This document shows, piece after piece, positions 24,128 to 35,008 of a stretch of DNA of 64,000 nucleotides. Under the pieces are notes generated by a model. The model was not told where the DNA came from and did not search any database. It worked only from the letters and a program-made list of their open reading frames with translations. The position numbers and the translations under genes were made by a program. Origin of the DNA: Cladorrhinum sp. PSN259 (Eukaryota > Ascomycota > Sordariomycetes > Sordariales > Podosporaceae); contig MU867061.1 in assembly GCA_033725935.1 (NCBI GenBank), positions 930,001 through 994,000 on the forward strand, given 5' to 3'. Numbering within the stretch: the stretch's first letter is position 1; the number at the start of each line of letters is the position of its first letter.

Positions 24128-24989
24128 GGATTTGAGAGAAGATTGTTTTTTCTTTGATGATGGACGTGTTAGATGTTGCTGCTTTTTGGTTTGATATGAT
24201 TGGGGGGTATCGTTGAAGCAAATGATAGTTTGGGTGCTCTATGTTTGCGAGTATTAGGTTTGACGGGATGATCCAAGCGCGTCGAGTTTTTATTTTATTT
24301 TATTTTCTTACCTTTTTTTATTGAGAGGTAAGGTAGCGTTGATAGTTTAGAATCGTGAGTTATGAGAAACGAGAATATGACGAGACGTTATTTATACGGG
24401 TAAAAGAAAAAAGAAAACAAAACCGTCAAAAAGCTCCCCGACTACCCGGGTAGATAGTCAGGTCCGAAAAACCCTCTCACGAGTTTTTACGACTGGGTGC
24501 CCGTCGCCTGATTCGAACATGGGGGTCCTCGGGCTTTCGCAGACCCCCCAGACGCTGTGGGAGAACGATGTTTGTCTCTTAGCTAACCATCAGTGGCCAG
24601 ACCGCTACACCACACACGTATTCCTTTGTCTGTGTGGGTTTTGGTAATTGGTTGGGAGTCTGCGTGCGGGAAGTGATACATATAGGTAGGTACTGGTCGG
24701 GCCTTACAGAGGGCGTAGGGCAGGGCAGGTAGGGCAGGTACCTTGATGGCTAGCCATGGACAGCTTAGGTAGTCGCCAGCAGTGCTTCCCGTTAGGATCC
24801 AATTCAGGGCTTCAAATAATTCTTTGGATTAGTCGGGCCTCTACTTCTCTAGTACATAATCTGCTGGCAAAATGGACAGAAGACGGTGATAAGTTCTTTC
24901 AATCCGAAACAATGTCCGCGGATGATGCAGTTAAGAACCGTAGGTTCCGAAATTTCAATCAGTAGCCGAATTTTGATTCTTACTACTAC
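24128..24989. other. Intergenic with tRNA-like element
   Basis: 3' flanks of two convergent genes. It includes TTTTA repeats near 24288-24312, A-rich runs at 24405-24435 and the tRNA-like element at 24489-24610. No coding gene is seen. Confidence 0.6.
24489..24610 (-). other. tRNA-like element with A and B boxes, probably a degenerate tRNA gene
   Basis: On the minus strand, TAGCGGTCTGG (about 24598-24608) fits an A box and GTTCGAATC (about 24508-24516) fits a B box. A D-stem GTG/CAC surrounds the A box. A perfect 7-bp hairpin GGGGGTC/GACCCCC sits just before the T arm, like the long variable arm of tRNA-Ser or tRNA-Leu. The T stem has two mismatches and the acceptor stem pairs poorly. The middle could hold an intron, but I cannot assign an anticodon. 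T-runs on this strand downstream (24405-24435) could act as Pol III terminators. It is either a decayed tRNA, an intron-containing tRNA I misfold, or another Pol III unit. Confidence 0.35.
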
Positions 24990-26630
24990 TCAACTAATAT
25001 ACACTGGCTGCTCGCTGCCCATAACATCGCTCTTGGGCAATTGTATATCTGCGGAATGAAAAGTGTGCGCATGAAGCCACGCAAACATCCGCAGCATCAA
25101 CACTAGCCATACTTCATGTTCCTCCTTCAACGAGCGATTCGTATGTCCCTTTTGGTACCCCAGCTGGAAGTCGTTGTCCTCCCCCACTCCTTTGAGTATA
25201 CCGAAGAGATATATCCCCACAAAGTTGTTCTCTACCATCATCTGGCTGCCGTCGTCCAAGCTTGTTGTGCGAAATGGCTGGCCACGACCGAAAAACCTGA
25301 TTACGTGCTTGATGTGTGCTCGGATGACTATCAGCATTCTTTCGCGCCTCTTGTAGAGCCACTCGTCACACTCTGCGATTATGAGACTTGGCCTGCTGGT
25401 CAAATCATCGGGAATGAACGAAGCATCGCCGAATCCGATGGACACCCAAATGCTCTTGTACTCAGAGTGAACAGTGCGTGCATACTTGAGAAGAAGCCCT
25501 AGTGGGGAAAATGCAATGGCGTTCCAAAGGTATGGGAGAGAGTTTGGTATCAATACCCCACCTCTTGGTTTAGATGACGAGCAGAAACGAGCGAGCATTC
25601 CGACGATTTCAAAGACTACCGGAAACAGATGCTCTGCAGATTCAATCGAGTCCATGAAGGAATCACTGATTTCGAACCCCATAAGTCGAAAGGTGACGGC
25701 CATTTCGCCTCGACTTCCAAATCTCAAAACATCCAAGTTGCGAGGAATATCGGACAGGTACTTTGGAGCCGGACCCAAGTTCCTCGGGCGGAAGTATGTT
25801 GACACAAGTCCAAAGCAGAACTTGACTGCGTCGTCGCTGTCGATTTCGGGACAGTTAGCTGCGCTCGGGGATCCATAGCGTGTGAAGGAGAACATGATCC
25901 CAAGGTGCGGAACGCTAAAGCCAGTAAGCAGAAGGCCGTTACCGTCGGCAAGGTAGCGATCGTTAGCTCGGTCGAATTGCTTCCAGTGAAGCCCTAATCG
26001 AGCAGCGAGCAGCACTATGCTACCCAGTGTAGTGATAGCATAGGGTCTTTTGACACCCTCTGGCATGAGATCCAGCGTCTGTCTTGCCCCTTTTATTGCA
26101 ATCAGAACGCCACGTTCCCCAACATGCTCTGAGTTGGCGGATGAATTGCTTCTGCTCGAAGTAGTCGGTGTTAGTCGTTGGATTTCACGAAGGAGAGTTA
26201 GCCAAGAGGCTACGTATGATAGATTATTTTCCGGCGACTCCAAACACTTGTGCACCAGTTCCTCCGTGTTCTCGTCCCAAAAGCCTAGGAATCCGTTCCT
26301 CGTGATGTAATGACCTTCAGATACGCTCCCTTCCAACACGGCCCGTTGTTTCGGCATTTCCAGTCTAGCTAGCCGAACTTCAATCACGAGGCTTGTGAAC
26401 ACCACCTCGAATCAAAGTTCCCACGGATGGAATACCAGCTTGGTGTTTCGCGCCCAGGGACCCATCACTCTCTTGCCGCAGTTTGAATATCCGGCTGCCG
26501 TCGCTAAGTATTGTTGAAATACCTGGGCTGTTGTCCCTAGCAGAGCAACCAGGGCAACCACCAAGGCAACAATAGCTACAGCCAAGCTGGCCATCTCCGG
26601 TTTATTGTTGTCATTGCCGCTGTCACTCAT
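24990..26630 (-). pseudogene. Fungal-specific membrane protein gene interrupted by an in-frame TGA
   Basis: From the ATG at 26630 the frame runs 72 codons to TGA at 26414-26412, then continues in the same frame for another 473 codons to TGA at 24990. The N-terminal part has one hydrophobic helix (about residues 13-35, MASLAVAIVALVVALVALLG) followed by SNCGKRVMGPW. The segment spanning the stop (FHPWEL, stop, FEVVFTSLVIE) matches the conserved W-x-x-x-[RFE]-F pattern of a large uncharacterised Pezizomycotina family with an N-terminal helix and a Cys-x3-Val-Met-Gly-x-Trp motif, sometimes labelled modin in annotations. One base change, CGA to TGA, would explain the stop where an Arg is expected. 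No splice signals convincingly remove it. It may be a nonsense allele, a sequencing error or, less likely, readthrough. Confidence 0.75.
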
Positions 26631-27205
26631 GGCGTTTTGAAATTTGATATGTAAGATTGTGAAAGGAGTAATGATGTTGCTCACTGAAAATGGTAGAGAT
26701 GGAAGGAAAGAAGAGTGTAGGATGAGGAGCGGCCTCCGAATGTGCCAAGTCTCAGCTCGTTGCTGCGTTCGCCAATCATCGCCGCGTTTGTGGCTTGGGG
26801 TCTGTATAAATGGAGTTATGCTACTTGCGACGGACTGCAAAGGAAGCTCACAACGAAAGCTCTTCCTGAGTCAACATTGTTGAGATATCAAAATAGCTCG
26901 TTTTTGGAGTTCTTGGGTTAAGCCATCGGATGCTCCAAAATATTGTCGGCCACTCAAGACGGATTGTACCATCCGGAGCAGAGTCCCTGATAATGTAGTG
27001 ATTTTTATATTAATCAATCCTCTGTGCTCAAAGAGCCTGCGAAGGTTGATCCGTTGCCACACGCCAACGTCGCTTATATAGGCCTCACGACGTTGAGATC
27101 GAGTCAGTCAGTGGTAGCAAACCATTGCTCTCCCATTCACTTCTAAAGAGCCCGTTTTAGCAGCGACAACCCTCGATCTCCCTAAACAATACCACATTAC
27201 GAGGA
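26631..27205. other. Divergent intergenic region
   Basis: A shared upstream region between the interrupted minus-strand gene and the small secreted ORF at 27206. It contains a TATA-like element at 27074-27081. No other gene is seen. Confidence 0.6.
27074..27081 (+). promoter_or_regulatory. TATA-like box of the small secreted ORF
   Basis: TTATATAG lies 125 bp before the ATG at 27206, at a distance usual for a fungal core promoter plus short leader. Confidence 0.45.
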
Positions 27206-27513
27206 ATGAAAATATCACAAACCCTCATCTTCAGTCTTTTAGGCCTCCTCGCAGCAGCATCCGCCTTTCATACAACCCGCCATGGGAACGAAACAGCCAA
27301 CAACGCCAACAACACTATTATCTCCCTATCCCCCTATCTTAACAACAACTTGAATCCAACCACACAGCCACTTCACTCACCTCCGAATCAACAATCCGCA
27401 AAGTAGGTAATGGGCAAAAGTACCTCTACTGGATCACGAAAGAAGCTCTTCCCCTAAACTCGGCCCTAGAATCAGCAGGACACCTCGTCGTCCGCGCGCG
27501 GCCGAAACTATAA
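27206..27513 (+). pseudogene. Small secreted protein ORF, apparently frameshifted
   Basis: An ATG frame of 66 codons (27206-27406) begins with a clear signal peptide (MKISQTLIFSLLGLLAAASA), followed by an Asn-rich segment with several N-glycosylation-type sites. It then ends early in TAG. In a different frame the sequence from about 27345 to TAA at 27511-27513 is open and looks coding (TIRKVGNGQKYLYWITKEAL). The two parts could be one protein broken by a small indel near the Asn run at 27335-27350, or a real short 66-aa peptide plus a chance frame. No intron signals join them. A TATA-like box upstream supports transcription. No family recognised. Confidence 0.45.
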
Positions 27514-29900
27514 TCTCCAGAATAACCACGCATAACCACGACTCGCAACATCCCTGATTCCATCATCACGTAATCACTTGACCTTCTGCACCGACATCAC
27601 TAGTTTATTCGCTCGAGGCAACGAAACGAGGTGGTCAACCTTGGTAGATAGGTAAGTAGGCACCCATCCTCGGTTCGGGCCGTCATTTTTATTTTATTTT
27701 TGTATCGCCATCTCCTCCTTTAATTAGCTTTACCTCATAACCTTTCTCCGTATACAATCCAAGGACGTAACCAACTAAAGATACAACCCCTTCTACACGT
27801 GACAGGTGGTACAGTATATACCTATCCGGCGTGTCACAAAAAGCGAAAGTAAAAAAAAAAGAGAGGCAAAAAGGCGAAGCGAACATGCGGTGGGTGATTT
27901 GCATCGTCACTGTCCTAGAATTAAACTGGTGTTTAAACCGGGTACACTAAGAGCTTAGAAAACGGGCGGTAAATAAGGTGGATTGCTTAGATTCACACTA
28001 AAGGGGAGGGTGGTGGTCGTCGTCGTCCGTGGCCATGTTTGGGGAGGATCCTACATAGGTTTCCGGAACTGGTGAGGAAGGTTTGAGCGAGGAAAATTGG
28101 TTACGAGAGTGGATAGTATTTGTTGGGATGGTAGAGGGAGAGAGGGGACAGCTCGATGATTGTTAGGTTTGGCGCATTGGACTGATGGGCGGGACATGGA
28201 GGAGGGCGGCTGATGAGTTTGTGGTTGGGAATGCTGTTGGTGAGTGGTCGTCAATGAATTACGTTACATGATGCCTTTTTTTTGGGGGGTTTTTTTTTGT
28301 TTTATATTATGGTATATATGGGTGTTTGTGTTTGTCGTTCGGTCTATTCTTGTTATTCATCCCCGTTGCCTATTGTTTCCCCCTGGTTTTCTTTTGTTTT
28401 CGTCCTATTTCTTTCCTATTCAAATCTTCACGATGCTAACTGGAATGGCCTTTTCACTAGACTCCCTTGGATGTATTTATGCTATAAAAGATGAGATGAT
28501 TTGGGAGATGGAGAATTGATGACCAACTGGAAATGAGGCCAAATTTGATTAGACTGATGAGAGAGGCCTCCTTCACCACATGTGAATGGGTTATGACTGA
28601 CTGCAGATACTCTCAAATAATTCACGTCTATAAATATCACAGGGAATATTAACTACAACCGTTGAACTATGGATCGAATGAAAAACCACGAGATTGCTTG
28701 CTTCTAGTGCAGATGTCTCCAAAACTAGTCAAACTCAAACCTCACTCTCAACCAGGTTTCTGGTTGAGAGACTGAAAGAATGGATTAGCGCCACGTGATG
28801 GCTTTGATGATGGTGATCTTCTTTTTCTGGAAAACCCCCTTTTCCTCACTGATTTTTGTCCGAATCCCTGCTCCGGATCCTGTTCTCCACGAACCCCACA
28901 GTGTAACGCTTCATGAAGCTGAAAATGACAAGAAATATAGGGGCTGAAATTTGCTATGAATGGGGCTGTGTGCCGGCGCGCTTTATTGAATGACGGGGCG
29001 TTGCTTTACGTACTCCATACATATTCCTTATTCCCCGCGCCGTTTAGGATTGGACGTCTTTGTGGGACACGATGAGCATCAATTCGATCAAACATTATTA
29101 AGAAAACGGATGAACGGCTTGTCCGTGTTGATGAGGCATTCCGCCACTGCGTCATTTAAGCCACGGGCCGAGGAGCAGAGTTCCATCCAATGATTTTTGA
29201 TCTTCAGTTGCTGTTCATTGTTGACCGTCTTTTTTTATTTTTTTATGTTATGGTGTGACATGGAAACCAGCCAAAATCCCGGGTCCATGTTTCTGTGACC
29301 CTGCGGGGCTGTCACTTCTGGAATTGGTATCCGTGCAGTCGCATCATCTCCCCTTCTGTTTCTGCTTTCGTTGCAGCGAGTGGCCCTGTCAATCTCGACT
29401 TTGATAGATTAAAAAGTTTGGGTTTCGGATTGGGTTCCAGCTGGCACCTCTTTTAGTGCTGCTGAAAGGAGGAGCCAGCCAGGGAAACGCATGCTTGCTA
29501 ACCATATCTGCGGGGCCTAGCTAACAGTGGGGCACCAGCACCACGGCGGACAATTGGACCCCCCGGGCGGCAACTCCACCGGTTTCGAAGACGCCCTGAC
29601 AACACTCCCCTCTCCGTCCCGCAGTGGTTGTCCTTGCCTTGCCGCAGTCCGACCGCTTCCCAGCGGATTTCGACCCAGAACAACGAACTTGAACCCAACC
29701 CTTCCCGCCAAACATCAAAAACGAAAGACACATCGGTATATTATTTTACGCATCCTAAGACACCTCGATCTTTCCCTTCTCGTCGCCCGAATACATCCTC
29801 CTCCGAGTCCCTAACAGCAGCACCCACCACACGGCCGCGACGACAACCCCCTCGACATTCTCTATATCTTTCCCTTGCTGAGGCCCAAACAGACCGGAAA
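27514..29900. other. Intergenic, SCH9 upstream region
   Basis: 2.4 kb without a supported gene. The part from about 29500 to 29900 is C-rich, with several overlapping short frames, and probably forms the SCH9 leader. A homopolymer-rich G/T stretch lies at 28275-28320. Confidence 0.6.
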
Positions 29901-32084
29901 ATGTCCTGGAAACTAACCAAGAGTATGTCGAGTCAACTAATTGCACACCGCACTTCTCCGCTTGCAGTCGCAGCTTGCGGGGTGATGCTGTGCCGTCGCT
30001 CTCCCAACCTCGGGAGAGGCCTCAATGTATTATTCACTAACTAGATATTCTCTTGGATTCAGAACTCAAGGAGACCCACTTGGGCCCTTTGGCGAACACA
30101 TTCTCCCGATCTCCTTCAACCTCTACCATCACAGACAAGAACCAGGGCGACATCTCCGGGACCGCCACGCCTACGAATGACAACTCTATCGGTATGTTTT
30201 GGTGTGTTGGCAGTGCGAATCTGGTTTGGACTGGAATGATCTAACTGGATCGTTTAATTGTTTAGCGGCTTCGGAAGCCCTCACGCAAGCCCCCGTCGTT
30301 GCCCCTCCCAAACCCGGTATCCTCGTAGTTACCCTTCATGAGGGCCAAGGATTCTCACTCCCCGAGCAGCACCGCGCTGCCTTCAACCCACAGCATGGAG
30401 GCAACTCGCTCTCCACGGGCAATGCTCTCAACATGTCTGGCTCTGTCCGTCCTTCATCTTCCCAACGGACGCCAGGTTTCATGTCAAGGCCCCAGACGTC
30501 GGGCGGATTTGGCGGAATTCCGACCAACCACGGCCGCATCTCAACTAAATACATGCCCTATGCTTTGATCGATTTCGATAAGGTGCAGGTTTTTGTAAAC
30601 TCGGTCGAGGGTACCCCCGAGAACCCACTGTGGGCCGGGTCAAATACACAGTACAAGTTTGATGTTTCCAGAGTAACCGAATTGGTGGTGCATCTGTACA
30701 TCCGAAACCCCAACGCGCCACCCGGATCTGGTCGCAGTCAGGATATTTTCCTTGGCGTTGTCCGGATAAACCCGAGGTTCGAGGAGAAGCAGCCATATGT
30801 TGAGGATCCCAAAGCTAGTAAGAAGGACAGGGAAAAGGCTGCAGCCGAACATGCCAGTCGCGAGAAGGCACGCGGACAGAGTGGCGTCGACTTTATTGAT
30901 GTACAATACGGCACCGGTAAGCTCAAAATCGGTGTCGAGTATGTTGAGAACAGGGCCGACAAGCTCAAGATTGAGGATTTCGAGCTTCTCAAGGTTGTTG
31001 GAAAGGGCAGTTTCGGCAAGGTCATGCAAGTGCGGAAGAAGGACACGAACCGAATCTATGCGCTCAAGACGATCCGAAAGGCTCACATCATCTCGAGATC
31101 CGAAGTGGCGCACACGCTCGCCGAGCGATCAGTTCTTGCCCAGATCAACAACCCTTTCATTGTTCCTCTCAAATTCACCTTCCAGAGTCCCGAGAAGCTC
31201 TACTTCGTTTTGGCCTTTGTCAACGGCGGCGAGCTTTTCCACCACCTTCAAAAGGAACAGCGTTTCGATGTTAATCGCAGTCGATTCTACACGGCAGAGT
31301 TATTGTGCGCTCTCGAATGTCTTCACGGCTTCAATGTCATTTACCGTGACCTGAAGCCCGAGAATATTCTTCTCGACTATCAAGGTCACATTGCGCTTTG
31401 CGATTTTGGTCTTTGCAAGCTCGACATGAAGGACGAAGACCGCACCAACACTTTCTGTGGGACCCCCGAGTATTTGGCCCCCGAGTTGTTGATGGGTAAC
31501 GGCTACAACAAGACTGTGGACTGGTGGACGCTTGGTGTGTTGTTGTATGAGATGTTGACGGGTCTCCCGCCATTCTACGATGAGAACACCAACGAGATGT
31601 ACCGCAAGATCCTCAGCGAGCCGCTGCACTTCCCTGGCCAGGAGGTGGTACCACCAGCTGCCAAGGACCTGCTTACCAGACTTTTGAACCGTGACCCCCA
31701 GCAACGGTTGGGCGCCAACGGGTCCGCTGAAATCAAGGCCCATCCCTTCTTCCACGCTATAGATTGGCGTAAACTCTTGCAGCGCAAGTATGAGCCTGCT
31801 TTCAAGCCGAATGTGGTACGTATATATCTCGTCAAACTTTTGAGATGAATCCTTTCCACTGACCCCATCTCTTCTTACAGGTTGATGCGATGGATACTGA
31901 TAACTTTGACCCCGAGTTCACTTCTGAGCCGCCACAAGACTCTTATGTCGAAGGTCCAATGCTTTCACAGACCATGCAGCAGCAGTTCACTGGCTTCAGT
32001 TACAACCGTCCCATTGCCGGTCTCGGTGACGCTGGTGGCAGCTTAAGAGACCCTTCATTTGCTAGCAGTGTCCATGACCGATAA
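29901..32084 (+). CDS. SCH9: Sch9-type C2 domain AGC protein kinase
   Basis: Four exons (29901-29922, 30063-30191, 30266-31815, 31881-32084) encode 634 aa. The 22-nt first exon encodes MSWKLTK. Residues ~60-250 hold a C2-like domain (GILVVTLHEGQGF, DIFLGVVRINP). The kinase domain starts near 290 with the Gly loop GKGSFGKV (296-303). It has the catalytic Asp in YRDLKPEN (412), DFG (430-432), and the activation loop TNTFCGTPEYLAPE with the Pdk1-type site at Thr446. The AGC tail has NFDPEFTSEPP and a hydrophobic motif FTGFSY (603-608) whose Ser607 is the expected TOR-dependent site. Sch9 kinases act downstream of TORC1 in nutrient signalling, growth and stress control. All catalytic residues are intact. 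The next gene downstream on the same strand is glucose-6-phosphate isomerase. Confidence 0.95.
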
Positions 32085-32457
32085 ATGGCCATTAGGGGCG
32101 GATGAGCGTTGAGATTTTGTGTCTGGAAAAAAAGATAAAGGAAACATTGGGTGACTAGAAGCCAAGTGGGCAGAGAGAAGGGAACGATGGATGGAGGGGT
32201 GGTGGGTGTAGAGAGGGGACCAGCACCAGGGTAGCCTCTAGGGTCCCCCGGAGCGGCGCTTCGGAAGGCGTTCGAGTTTCTTGTCAGATTTGGAGTTGGG
32301 CATTATTACTTAGGCTTGTTGTTTTGGTCTCTCTCTGTTCTTTTTTTGTCATGCTTTCGGCTGGAAACTGAAAATCGGGTGGTGTAGATTAGGGGAAGGT
32401 GCCCCCGTCGATTTTGACTTGACATTGGGCAGAGTCACCATACGCATACTACAACAC

Positions 32458-32481
32458 AAATGCAAATGCAAATGCAAATGC
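32458..32481. repeat. (AAATGC)4 microsatellite
   Basis: Four perfect head-to-tail copies of AAATGC lie in the 3' flank of SCH9. Confidence 0.95.
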
Positions 32482-32909
32482 AGCCGAGACTTGAGATTTT
32501 GGGCAACAGCCGGAGTAACCGCATTGCATCGCAGGCCAACGCGATGCTCTCCTTTGCCGTGTGATTGTACCCGTTGATCTAAATGGCTCTTGACCCAAGT
32601 CAGGGGATGGATGTCTTTGAGGGTATTTATCCTGCGATGAGGCTCTCATTCACGAATGGCGACGAATTGGATAAATCCTCGGTGGAGTTTGGATGGGAAC
32701 GAGGGGGGGTTTCACAAGCTCTTGCCCAAGACATGGTGGGGTCAACCGTCAGTGACGTTCCCGCCATACCCCCGCGCATCTGCTTGTCATCCATCATCCA
32801 CTCACCACACCCTATTATTTCCATTTTCCATTACTGATGCCCGGAGGTGCATTGCTCCTCGGGCTTCCTGGCAATTGCCCATAAACCGCTCATGGTTCCC
32901 CATCCATTT

Positions 32910-32917
32910 TATATAAA
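32910..32917 (+). promoter_or_regulatory. TATA box upstream of the isomerase gene
   Basis: TATATAAA lies 353 bp upstream of the GPI start codon. It is a canonical core promoter match, in keeping with a highly expressed glycolytic gene. The use of this particular box is inferred. Confidence 0.45.
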
Positions 32918-33269
32918 GCATTCATCCTAGAAGGGCTCTGGTAATAGTGATATTTATTTTTATTATTGTCTATCTTGAAACCAACACACGGCCAATATTG
33001 CTGCTGTGCCTTCATCAGGTTCGTTATTTTGTTACTGCTCCTAACTTTGCCCCGCCATGGCGGGTCCGGAGCTTCTTCTTGTTCTCAATCACCCCACCTT
33101 CCTTGTCCTGTTCCTGTGCATCTACCTGCGCTTATGACATCCCATCTCTTTCTTTCAAGTTCGACTGAGAAAGGACTTGAGAGAGAAGCTTCTGACAAAA
33201 CTCTACGTTTAGACCTTCATCATCTCCTAGACACACAAACACCTTAGTTATCCTACATACACCACAACA

Positions 33270-35008
33270 ATGGCTCCCGCTTCGTCTCTGGCAGCATGGT
33301 CCGAACTCCAGGCGCATCATGAGAGCGTCGGGAAGAACTTTGTCCTCAAGGAGGCCTTCAAGAATGATGCCCAGCGCTTCGACAAGTTCACCCGCAAGCT
33401 CACTCTGCCCGCCGACATCGCCAGCGGCGGTACCGAGACTGAAATCCTGTTCGACTTCAGCAAGAACCTCATCACCGATGAGACCTTGGACAAGCTCGTC
33501 AAGCTTGCCGAGGAAGCCGGGGTTGAGAAGAAGCGCGATGCTATGTTTGCGGGCGAGAAGATCAACTTCACCGAGGAGCGCGCTGTCTACCATGCCGCGT
33601 TGCGTAACGTTAGCAACAAGTCCATGAAGGTTGATGGCGTTGATGTCATGAACACCCAAGGTGGTGTTAACGAGGTCTTGGAACACATGCGCGTCTTCTC
33701 CGAGCAAGTTCGCAGCGGCGAGTGGAAGGGATACACCGGAAAGAAGCTTACAACCATTGTCAACGTCGGTATTGGCGGTTCCGATCTGTGAGTGATCTCC
33801 ATTGCCGCTCTGCCACTCTGTAACCTCTAACACAGGATAATAGCGGCCCCGTCATGGTCACCGAAGCCCTCAAGCACTACGGAGCTAAGGACATGACCCT
33901 TCATTTCGTTTCCAACATCGACGGCACCCACATCGCCGAGGCTCTTGCTAACTCCGACCCCGAGACCACCCTCTTCCTCATCGCCTCCAAGACTTTCACT
34001 ACCGCCGAGACCACAACCAATGCCAATACTGCCAAGTCGTGGTTCCTCGAGAAGACCGGCGGAAAGGGTGATATTGCGAAGCACTTCGTCGCTCTCTCCA
34101 CAAACGAGTCCGAGGTGACCAAGTTCGGTATCGATGCCAAGAATATGTTCGGTTTCGAGAGCTGGGTAGGTGGCCGTTACTCTGTATGGAGCGCCATCGG
34201 TTTGAGCGTTGCCTTGTACGTTGGCTATGACAACTTCCACAAGTTCTTGGCTGGCGCCCACGCCGTCGACAACCACTTCCGTGAGACTGCACTCAAGGAC
34301 AACATCCCCGCCATCGGTGGCCTCCTCAGCGTCTGGTACTCCAACTTCTACAATGCCCAGACTCACCTTGTCGCCCCATTCGACCAGTACCTCCACCGCT
34401 TCCCTGCCTACCTCCAGCAGCTTTCCATGGAGTCCAACGGCAAGACTGTCACCTCTGACGGATCCCCCGCACACTACACCACTGGCCCCATCCTCTTCGG
34501 CGAGCCTTGCACCAACGCTCAGCACTCATTCTTTCAGCTTGTGCACCAGGGAACCAAGCTCATTCCCACCGATTTCATTCTGGCTGCCAAGTCTCACAAC
34601 CCCGTCTCGGACAACCTCCACCAGAAGATGTTGGCCTCCAACTACCTCGCTCAGGCTGAGGCGCTCATGGTCGGCAAGACTGCCGATGAGGTTCGCGCAG
34701 AGGGCAACGTCCCGGAGAACCTCGTACCCCACAAGGTCTTCCTCGGAAACAGGCCCACCACTAGTATTCTTGTTGGAGGCGCCATTGGCCCTGCTGAGCT
34801 TGGTGCTCTGATCGTCTACTATGAGCACCTCACCTTCACCGAGGGTGCCGTCTGGGACATCAACAGCTTCGACCAGTGGGGTGTGGAGCTCGGCAAGGTT
34901 CTTGCCAAGAAGATTCTCAAGGAGATTGATGAGTCTGGTGCGGGCTCCGGGCACGATTCTTCGACTGGTGGCTTGTTGGGTGCCTTCAAGAAGTATGGCG
35001 GCTTTTGA
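33270..35008 (+). CDS. gpi: Glucose-6-phosphate isomerase
   Basis: Two exons (33270-33787, 33844-35008) encode 560 aa, the usual size of the eukaryotic enzyme. The intron falls inside the conserved sugar-phosphate-binding loop, giving NVGIGGSDLGPVMV after splicing. Both family signatures are present: WVGGRYSVWSAIG, and VWDINSFDQWGVELGK near the C-terminus. The enzyme interconverts glucose 6-phosphate and fructose 6-phosphate in the cytosol and links glycolysis, gluconeogenesis and the pentose phosphate pathway. Codon use is strongly biased toward C-ending codons, as expected for a highly expressed gene. The ATG context (CAACAATGGC) is good. It lies downstream of SCH9 on the same strand and convergent to DEF1. 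Confidence 0.98.

Larger units (their letters stand above)
32085..33269. other. Intergenic, GPI promoter
   Basis: 3' flank of SCH9 followed by the promoter of the isomerase gene. It contains a hexanucleotide microsatellite (32458-32481), a TATA-like box (32910-32917) and a pyrimidine-rich leader just before the ATG. No gene is seen. Confidence 0.65.
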
